Of a DNA stretch of 64,000 nt, positions 56,955-64,000 are shown in pieces (the first letter of the stretch is position 1; each line of letters starts with the position of its first letter). A program made the translations under genes and the position numbers. Origin of the DNA: Streptomyces typhae (GTDB lineage Bacteria > Actinomycetota > Actinomycetes > Streptomycetales > Streptomycetaceae); contig NZ_WPNZ01000012.1 in assembly GCF_009755605.1 (NCBI RefSeq), positions 124,001-188,000 of the forward strand, given 5' to 3'. Under the pieces are notes generated by a model. The model made no database searches, was not told the DNA's origin, and saw only the letters and a list, made by a program, of their open reading frames with translations.

Positions 56955-58163
56955 CTAGAGGCCGACAGCCTTCCGCAGCGCCTCCACGCGATCCGTGCGC
57001 TCCCACGTGAACTCCGGCGCCGAGCGGCCGAAGTGGCCGTACGCGGCGGTCTGGGAGTAGATGGGGCGCAGCAGGTCGAGGTCGCGGATGATCGCGGCCG
57101 GGCGGAGGTCGAAGACCTCGCTGATGGCGGTCTCGATACGGTCCGTGTCGACCTTGGCGGTGCCGAAGGTCTCGACGAAGAGGCCGACCGGCTCGGCCTT
57201 GCCGATCGCGTACGCGACCTGGACCTCGCAGCGGGAGGCGAGGCCCGCCGCGACGACGTTCTTGGCGACCCAGCGCATGGCGTAGGCGGCGGAGCGGTCG
57301 ACCTTGGACGGGTCCTTGCCGGAGAAGGCGCCGCCGCCGTGGCGGGCCATGCCGCCGTACGTGTCGATGATGATCTTGCGGCCGGTGAGGCCGGCGTCAC
57401 CCATCGGGCCGCCGATCTCGAAGCGGCCGGTGGGGTTCACCAGGAGGCGGTAGCCCTCGGTCTCCAGCTTGATGCCGTCGTCGAGGAGCGCCTTCAGCTC
57501 GGCCTCGACGACGAACTCGCGGACGTCGGGGGCGAGCAGCGAGTCCAGGTCGATGTCGCTCGCGTGCTGCGAGGAGACGACGACGGTGTCGAGGCGGACG
57601 GCCTTGTCGCCGTCGTACTCGATGGTGACCTGGGTCTTTCCGTCGGGGCGCAGATACGGGATGGTCCCGTTCTTGCGGACCTCGGACAGCCGCCGGGAGA
57701 GGCGGTGCGCGAGGTGGATCGGGAGCGGCATGAGCTCCGGGGTCTCGTCGCAGGCGTAGCCGAACATCAGGCCCTGGTCGCCCGCGCCCTGCTTGTCGAG
57801 CTCGTCCTCATCGCCCTCGACACGCTTCTCGTACGCCGTGTCGACGCCCTGGGCGATGTCGGGCGACTGGGCGCCGATGGACACCGAGACGCCGCAGGAG
57901 GCGCCGTCGAAGCCCTTCTTCGACGAGTCGTAACCGATCTCGAGGATCTTGTCGCGCACCAGCTGCGCGATCGGCGCGTACGCCTTGGTGGTGACCTCGC
58001 CGGCGACGTGCACGAGGCCGGTGGTGATGAGCGTTTCGACGGCGACCCTGGAGGTCGGGTCCTCGCGCAGGAGCGCGTCGAGGATCGTGTCGCTGATCTG
58101 GTCAGCGATCTTGTCGGGGTGACCTTCGGTCACAGACTCCGAGGTGAAGAGACGGCGGGACAC
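56955..58163 (-). CDS. metK: S-adenosylmethionine synthase
   Basis: This 402-aa enzyme makes SAM from ATP and methionine. Motifs are RRLFTSESVTEGHPDKIADQ, GAGDQGLMFGYACDETPELM and the loop GGGAFSGKDPSKVDRSAAYA. Length matches the family. ATG 58163 is used. The upstream intergenic region (58164-58505, 342 bp) holds no gene that I can see and no SAM riboswitch I could recognise. Confidence 0.98.
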   Translation of the reverse strand: MSRRLFTSESVTEGHPDKIADQISDTILDALLREDPTSRVAVETLITTGLVHVAGEVTTKAYAPIAQLVRDKILEIGYDSSKKGFDGASCGVSVSIGAQSPDIAQGVDTAYEKRVEGDEDELDKQGAGDQGLMFGYACDETPELMPLPIHLAHRLSRRLSEVRKNGTIPYLRPDGKTQVTIEYDGDKAVRLDTVVVSSQHASDIDLDSLLAPDVREFVVEAELKALLDDGIKLETEGYRLLVNPTGRFEIGGPMGDAGLTGRKIIIDTYGGMARHGGGAFSGKDPSKVDRSAAYAMRWVAKNVVAAGLASRCEVQVAYAIGKAEPVGLFVETFGTAKVDTDRIETAISEVFDLRPAAIIRDLDLLRPIYSQTAAYGHFGRSAPEFTWERTDRVEALRKAVGL

Positions 58164-58505
58164 ATCGCTCCCTGTGGTTGCAGCGGCTGCTGGCTGATCA
58201 TTGGTGGACGGGCCGAGAGCTGCGCTCGACGTCGTCCACGACCAGTTTATCGGTCACACTCCGCCGTGTGGTCACTTGTCTCGTCAGCTGAGCCCTGTGA
58301 CCTGCGGCACTGCATTGTGCGACACGGGGATCCGTCTCCACCAGAGGGCCTCTCGCCCTGTTTCGTCGGCTTTGAGCCTGCCGAAAGGAGGAAGGTGATC
58401 TTCACCGCACTTCCGGCAGACCGGCGGGCACACGAACGGGCGCGCATCCCGACACACTCCCGCAACACTCCGGGGTCCGGGGCGCGGCCCCGGTGTCCTC
58501 CCGCG

Positions 58506-59711
58506 TCACACCAGTCGCTGCACGACCAGATCCCAGACCGTGTCCGCGAGGTCTTCCTTCGGCCCGTACGGCACGGGCGTCTCGCTGCCGTCGGCGCCGA
58601 GCACCACTGCCTCGTTCTCCTCGGAGCCGAACGTCTTGCGCTCGCCGACCTCGTTCACGACGAGGAGGTCGCAGCCCTTGCGGGCGAGCTTCGCGCGTCC
58701 GTTGGCCAGGACGTCGTCCGTCTCGGCGGCGAAGCCGACGACGACCTGGCCCGCGCGGGGGCGGTCGCCCGCGATCTCGACCAGGATGTCCGGGTTGCGG
58801 ACGAGGGCGATCGGGGCGGGCTCCTCGCCGTCCCTCTTCTTGATCTTGCCGGTGGCGTACGTCCCGGGGCGGAAGTCGGCCACGGCGGCGGCCATCACCA
58901 CCGCGTCGGCGTCGGCGGCGGCCTTGAGGACGGCCTCGCGCAGCTGCACGGCGGTGCCGACGGGCACGATGTCGACGCCCGCGGGGTCGGGCAGCGCGGT
59001 GTTCGCGGCCAGCAGGGTGACGCGGGCGCCGCGGGCCGCGGCGCTGCGGGCGAGGGCGTAGCCCTGCTTCCCGGAGGAGCGGTTGCCGAGGAAGCGCACG
59101 GGGTCCAGGGGCTCGCGGGTGCCGCCCGCGCTGACCACGACATGGCGTCCCGCGAGGTCCTGGGCGGGCCGGTCGCCGCGGGCCAGGACCCGGCGTGCGA
59201 CCTCGAAGAGCTCGGCGGGGTCGGGGAAGCGGCCCTTGCCGGTGTCGACACCGGTCAGGCGGCCGACCGCGGGCTCGACGACGAGGGCGCCGCGGCGCCG
59301 CAGGGTGGCCACGTTCTCCTGGGTGGCGGGGTGCTCCCACATCTCCGTGTGCATGGCCGGGGCGAAGACGACCGGGCAGCGGGCGGTGAGGAGCGTGTTC
59401 GTGAGCAGGTCGTCGGCCAGGCCGTGGGCGGCCTTGGCCAGCATGTCGGCGGTGGCGGGCGCGACGATCACGAGGTCGGCGCCCTGGCCGATGCGGACGT
59501 GCGGGACCTCGTGGACGTCCGACCAGACCCCCGTGGAGACCGGGTGCCCGGACAGGGCCGACCAGGTGGCGGCGCCGACGAAGTGCAGCGCGGACTCGGT
59601 GGGGACGACGCGCACGTCGTGGCCGGACTCGGTGAGCCTGCGCAGCAGCTCGCACGCCTTGTAGGCGGCGATACCGCCGCTGACCCCCAGAACGACCTTC
59701 GGCTTGTCCAC
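58506..59711 (-). CDS. coaBC: Bifunctional phosphopantothenoylcysteine synthetase/decarboxylase
   Basis: This 401-aa protein of CoA biosynthesis has the FMN decarboxylase half (VVLGVSGGIAAYKACELLRR, active His in ALHFVGAATWSALSG, FAPAMHTEMWEHPA) and the CTP-dependent synthetase half (VVSAGGTREPLDPVRFLGNR, VVMAAAVADFRP, GFAAETDDV). GTG 59711 is preceded by GGAGGC. It lies downstream of rpoZ in the same direction. Confidence 0.97.
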   Translation of the reverse strand: MDKPKVVLGVSGGIAAYKACELLRRLTESGHDVRVVPTESALHFVGAATWSALSGHPVSTGVWSDVHEVPHVRIGQGADLVIVAPATADMLAKAAHGLADDLLTNTLLTARCPVVFAPAMHTEMWEHPATQENVATLRRRGALVVEPAVGRLTGVDTGKGRFPDPAELFEVARRVLARGDRPAQDLAGRHVVVSAGGTREPLDPVRFLGNRSSGKQGYALARSAAARGARVTLLAANTALPDPAGVDIVPVGTAVQLREAVLKAAADADAVVMAAAVADFRPGTYATGKIKKRDGEEPAPIALVRNPDILVEIAGDRPRAGQVVVGFAAETDDVLANGRAKLARKGCDLLVVNEVGERKTFGSEENEAVVLGADGSETPVPYGPKEDLADTVWDLVVQRLV

Positions 59712-59921
59712 CGTGCCTCCCCGACTCCGTGGCGCCTGTCGACGCCCACTGACGCCTGCTGGCGCCCATGACCCACATGACACACCAAAGGCCCGGGAGG
59801 TGCTCCCCCTGGCTGAACCGAACCTGGGAGGCACCCGCTGCCGGGCCCGTGGTGTACGTACGTACTGCTGCTGCTGCGTCGATGCAGGTCGACGCAGCTC
59901 GTTACTGCTTGCTACGGCTCG

Positions 59922-60194
59922 TTACTGCGCCGGGCCCTCTACGGCCTCGGACGTCAGCAGGCCCGCGTTGATCTCGCGGAGCGCGATCGAGAGGGGCTTC
60001 TCGTGGACGTGGGTGTCCACCAGGGGGCCGACGTACTCGAGAAGGCCCTCGCCGAGCTGCGAGTAGTACGCGTTGATCTGGCGCGCGCGCTTGGCGGCGT
60101 AGATCACGAGGCTGTACTTCGAGTCGGTGGCCTCAAGCAGCTCATCAATCGGCGGGTTGATGATGCCCTCGGGCGCGGTGATGGAAGAGGACAC
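59922..60194 (-). CDS. rpoZ: RNA polymerase omega subunit
   Basis: This 90-aa protein is omega, which aids RNA polymerase assembly. It has IINPPIDELLEATDSKYSLV, IYAAKRARQINAYYSQLGEG and the actinobacterial C-terminus. Start GTG 60194. The gene lies 26 nt downstream of gmk. Confidence 0.97.
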   Translation of the reverse strand: MSSSITAPEGIINPPIDELLEATDSKYSLVIYAAKRARQINAYYSQLGEGLLEYVGPLVDTHVHEKPLSIALREINAGLLTSEAVEGPAQ

Positions 60195-60220
60195 TCTCTG
60201 CCTTCCGAAGGGGGTGAAGA

Positions 60221-60814
60221 TCAAACAACTTTCATCAAGGCTAGCAGCTCGCGCGCTACATCCTCGACGGAGGTGTTGACCAGGGTGGTGTCGAACTCGG
60301 CCTCGGCGGCCAGTTCGACGCGGGCGGCGGCGAGGCGGCGCTCGATGACCTCGGGCTGCTCGGTCCCCCGGCCGGTGAGCCGGCGGACCAGCTCCTCCCA
60401 GCTCGGCGGGGCGAGGAAGACCAGCTGGGCCTCGGGCATCGACTCGCGCACCAGGCGGGCGCCCTGGAGGTCGATCTCGAGCAGGACGGGTACGCCCGAC
60501 TCCAGGTGCTCCATGACCGCCTGGCGCGGTGTGCCGTAGCGGTTGCCGGCGAATTCGGCCCACTCCAGGAGCTCGCCGTTGGCGATCAGCTTGTCCATTT
60601 CGTCGTCGGAGACGAAGAAGTAGTGGACACCGTGCCGCTCACCGGGGCGCGGCTTGCGGGTCGTCGCCGACACCGAGAGCCAGACCTCGGGGTGTTCCTT
60701 GCGCATATGGGCGACGACCGTGCTCTTGCCGACCCCGGAGGGGCCGGAGAGCACGGTCAGCCGCGGACGTACGTCCGGGGGTACGGGGGACGTCCCCCGG
60801 GGTGTTGCAGCCAT
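60221..60814 (-). CDS. gmk: Guanylate kinase
   Basis: This 197-aa kinase phosphorylates GMP to GDP. The P-loop is LSGPSGVGKSTVV, with SATTRKPRPGERHGVHYFFV and LLEIDLQGARLVRE for GMP binding. ATG 60814 is used. It lies between the IHF gene and rpoZ, an order conserved in Streptomyces. Confidence 0.97.
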   Translation of the reverse strand: MAATPRGTSPVPPDVRPRLTVLSGPSGVGKSTVVAHMRKEHPEVWLSVSATTRKPRPGERHGVHYFFVSDDEMDKLIANGELLEWAEFAGNRYGTPRQAVMEHLESGVPVLLEIDLQGARLVRESMPEAQLVFLAPPSWEELVRRLTGRGTEQPEVIERRLAAARVELAAEAEFDTTLVNTSVEDVARELLALMKVV

Positions 60815-60852
60815 GCAGCGATTATCCAGGTTCTCAGGAGTGCCTGAGAACA

Positions 60853-61176
60853 TCAGCCAGCGGCGCTGCCGAACTCACGCTCGAGCGACGCGATCTGATT
60901 GGAGCCGAGCCCGCGCACGCGGCGGCTTTCGGAGATGCCAAGACGCTCCATGATCTGCTTGGCGCGGACCTTGCCCACGCCCGGCAGCGACTCCAGCAGG
61001 GCGGAGACCTTCATCTTGCCGATGACGTCGTTCTCCTGGCCCTGCTTGATGACCTCGTGAAGGGAGGCGCCGGAGTGCTTGAGTCGATTCTTGACCTCGG
61101 CCCGCTCCCGGCGAGCCGCGGCGGCCTTTTCGAGCGCGGCTGCGCGCTGTTCAGGGGTAAGGGGCGGAAGAGCCAC
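60853..61176 (-). CDS. mihF: Actinobacterial integration host factor (mIHF/sIHF)
   Basis: This 107-aa nucleoid-associated protein has the actinobacterial IHF pattern: LTPEQRAAALEKAAAARRER, SLHEVIKQGQENDVIGKMKV and the helix-two-turns-helix DNA-binding part SLPGVGKVRAKQIMERLGIS. It bends and compacts DNA and aids site-specific recombination of some phages. GTG 61176 gives the usual length. Upstream DNA to 61658 (482 bp) holds a CACCCCGG/CCGGGTG hairpin near 61407 and no gene I can support. Confidence 0.95.
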   Translation of the reverse strand: MALPPLTPEQRAAALEKAAAARRERAEVKNRLKHSGASLHEVIKQGQENDVIGKMKVSALLESLPGVGKVRAKQIMERLGISESRRVRGLGSNQIASLEREFGSAAG

Positions 61177-61658
61177 GCCTACGTCACCTCGGATGTCGAA
61201 CTGTCGGATACGGACCGGTGAGGAACCTAGTCGCCCCACACCAGGGGAGCAACGCGCAACGCGCTTGCCCGTCGTCCCCCCACTACCTTGAAAGGGTGTG
61301 GGGGTGTCCCCCACTCGTCGGAGACTAGCGGCCATGGCCGCCGGAGTCAGCGAGAACAGACGAAAAGTCCTGGTCAGCCTGCGCCGAGCCCGGCATATCG
61401 GTCATTTCACCCCGGTTTTGGCCGGGTGTCGCGTAAGCAACGCGTCAGAACGGCTCGTGTGCGTCGCCGCGGACGTCCGCCCGAAACACGGAATCCGCAT
61501 CCGGAAACGCCTTTCTGTCCCCCCGACGTGCGCTCTCGTCGAAACCTGACTCGGGCTCCGGCCGGCAACGGACATTCGCTCCCGCAGGAACCGGCCGTTC
61601 GCTCCCGTGGCAACCGTGGCAACCGGACATGCGCCCCCGCCGGAAGAAGTCCGAAGGG

Positions 61659-62504
61659 CTACGCGGCGGCCACGGCCGCCCGCACCTCGTCCGCGAACCG
61701 TGCCGCGGCGCCGCGCAGCGCACCCGCGTCCGGTCCCGCCCTGAGGACGCCCCTGCTGACGTTCGGCACGACGTCGCGCACCGCCGCGCCGAAGACGCGG
61801 GGAAGGTCGGCGGGCGTCGCGCCCTGCGCCCCGATGCCGGGGGCGAGGAGCGGCCCGTTGATGTCGAGGTCGAACGTCGACAGATCGCCGAGCGTGGCCC
61901 CGACGACGGCTCCGCAGGACCCCATGGGCGCCGCCGAGGCGTTCTCCGCGGCCAGGTGGGCCAGCATGGTCGCGCCGACGCTCCGGCCGTCCTCGCGCAC
62001 GGCGCGCTGCACCTCGGCGCCCTCCGGGTTGGAGGTGAGGGCAAGCACGAACAGACCGGCGCCGTTCTCCCGGGCCAGCTCGACCGCGGGGGCCAGGGAG
62101 CCGTAGCCCAGGTACGGCGAGACGGTCAGCGCGTCCGAGAACAGCGGGGCGTCCTTGCGCAGGTAGGTCTCCGCGTACGCGGCCATGGTGGAGCCGATGT
62201 CGCCGCGCTTGGCGTCCATGACGACCAGGCCGCCCGCCGCCCGCAGGTCGGCGACCGCCCGCTCCAGGACCGCGACGCCCCGCGAGCCGAAGCGCTCGAA
62301 GAACGCCGACTGCGGCTTGAAGACGGCGACCTGCTCGGCCAGGGCCTCGACGACGGTGCGGGTGAACGTCTCCAGGCCCTGGACGTCGTCGCCGAGGCCC
62401 CAGGCGCCGAGCAGCGAGGCGTGCGGGTCGATGCCCACGCACAGCGGGCCGCGGGTGTCCATGGCGTGGCGCAGCCGGGCGCCGAAGGGTTCCGGGGTGC
62501 TCAT
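61659..62504 (-). CDS. pyrF: Orotidine 5'-phosphate decarboxylase (type 2)
   Basis: This 281-aa enzyme forms UMP from OMP. It is of the longer type found in actinobacteria. Motifs are PLCVGIDPHASLLGAWGL, the catalytic LVVMDAKRGDIGSTMAAYAE and the C-terminal LAPGIGAQGATPADLPRVFG. ATG 62504 lies 5 nt after the pyrD stop, so the two are co-transcribed. De novo UMP synthesis here complements uracil uptake by the permease genes at the prophage junction. Confidence 0.97.
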   Translation of the reverse strand: MSTPEPFGARLRHAMDTRGPLCVGIDPHASLLGAWGLGDDVQGLETFTRTVVEALAEQVAVFKPQSAFFERFGSRGVAVLERAVADLRAAGGLVVMDAKRGDIGSTMAAYAETYLRKDAPLFSDALTVSPYLGYGSLAPAVELARENGAGLFVLALTSNPEGAEVQRAVREDGRSVGATMLAHLAAENASAAPMGSCGAVVGATLGDLSTFDLDINGPLLAPGIGAQGATPADLPRVFGAAVRDVVPNVSRGVLRAGPDAGALRGAAARFADEVRAAVAAA

Positions 62505-62509
62505 GCGGC

Positions 62510-63613
<1,104 letters not shown>

Positions 63614-63683
63614 GTCGGTGTCCTTGTAGGGGCCCCTGGGTGCCAGGCGTCCTTGTACGGCCCTGGGACCAGGGCCTCATGAG

Positions 63684-63713
63684 GAGGGGGACACCGCATC
63701 CGGTGTCCCCCTC
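63684..63713 (-). terminator. Hairpin between carB and pyrD
   Basis: A 13-bp perfect stem (GAGGGGGACACCG / CGGTGTCCCCCTC) with a CATC loop lies 9 nt after the carB stop. It may terminate or attenuate transcription into pyrD. Confidence 0.8.
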
Positions 63714-63721
63714 GTGGGCTG

Positions 63722-64000
63722 CTAGTCGCGGGCCGCGGTCAGATGTTCCGCGTGCTCCTGGAGCGAGCGCACGCCCACTCCTCCGTGGTGGAGGGCGTCG
63801 ATCCCCTGGACCGCCGCGGCCAGGCCCTGGACGGTCGTCAGGCACGGCACGGAGCGTGCCACCGCGGCGGTGCGGATGTCGTACCCGTCGAGGCGGCCGC
63901 CGGTGCCGTACGGGGTGTTGACGATGAGGTCGACCTCGCCGTCGTGGATGAGCTGGACGATGGTCCGCTCGCCGTTCGGGCCCTCGCCCTCGGACTGCTT
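63722..64000 (-). CDS. carB: Carbamoyl-phosphate synthase large subunit, C-terminal end (partial)
   Basis: The last 92 codons are present and the 5' part lies beyond the window. They encode the MGS-like allosteric domain end: IHDGEVDLIVNTPYGTGGRL, DGYDIRTAAVARSVPCLTTV and the terminal SLQEHAEHLTAARD. CarB makes carbamoyl phosphate for pyrimidines and arginine. Gene order carB-pyrD-pyrF is conserved in actinobacteria. Confidence 0.94.
   Translation of the reverse strand, partial: KQSEGEGPNGERTIVQLIHDGEVDLIVNTPYGTGGRLDGYDIRTAAVARSVPCLTTVQGLAAAVQGIDALHHGGVGVRSLQEHAEHLTAARD

Noticed and set aside
58164..58505. SAM-sensing riboswitch upstream of metK
   Set aside because: I looked for SAM-box helices and pseudoknot features and found no convincing match; Streptomyces metK is not generally controlled this way.

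Overview
The window is high-GC actinobacterial DNA, almost certainly from a Streptomyces chromosome. It has two parts. Positions 1 to about 34,350 are the right-hand portion of an integrated siphovirus (prophage). Positions from about 34,350 to 64,000 are resident chromosome with higher GC. The chromosomal gene order fmt, priA, metK, coaBC, rpoZ, gmk, IHF, pyrF, pyrD, carB matches the conserved Streptomyces core around SCO1473-SCO1483 of S. coelicolor, recalled from general knowledge rather than searched.

Prophage. Positions 3-12,520 form a rightward late module: tape measure protein (truncated by the window edge), distal tail protein, Gp37-like tail protein, receptor-binding or tip proteins, a tail protein carrying an NlpC/P60 domain, a small membrane/coiled-coil protein, an amidase endolysin and a holin. 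A strong bidirectional terminator closes it. Positions 12,562-25,305 form a leftward early module of about 30 mostly small genes: an Lsr2-like protein and a second protein with an Lsr2-type DNA-binding end, a PP-loop (PAPS-reductase-like) enzyme, a DUF6884-type protein, a DUF3987-like replication protein and many small Cys-rich or acidic proteins. Several overlap start to stop and the groups are separated by strong hairpins. Positions 25,306-26,516 are non-coding and structured. Positions 26,661-28,620 hold a DUF397 / DUF5753-HTH / DUF6879 set that may be the lysogeny regulator. Positions 28,803-30,430 are small rightward genes. Positions 30,517-32,317 encode a membrane protein with an HTH end and a winged-helix replication-type protein. 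Positions 32,491-33,864 encode a complete NCS2 uracil permease.

Junction. At about 34,350 the phage joins the 3' part of a chromosomal NCS2 uracil permease gene that lacks its first ~45 codons. I read this as attR: the phage integrated in the permease gene and carries its own intact, very similar permease next to the junction.

Two regulatory families recur across the prophage. A 14-bp motif, CTTGANNCTGCGAC, occurs five times in non-coding positions, three of them as the -35 region of a plausible promoter. Four leftward terminators share the same 7-nt loop (GAGGAAG in the RNA).

Chromosome. After the junction come a DUF5995 protein, an F420-type LLM oxidoreductase, and a group consistent with amide-route amino-acid (possibly lysine) breakdown: FAD monooxygenase, nitrilase-family amidase, AsnC regulator and cationic amino-acid permease, with shared GTTGCG sites upstream of both operons. 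Next are GuaB1, a barstar / RNase Sa-type pair, a SorC regulator, rpe, an MMPL transporter, rsmB and fmt, a small HTH protein, priA, metK, coaBC, rpoZ, gmk, IHF, pyrF, pyrD and the 3' end of carB. Three tandem-repeat arrays lie directly downstream of genes.
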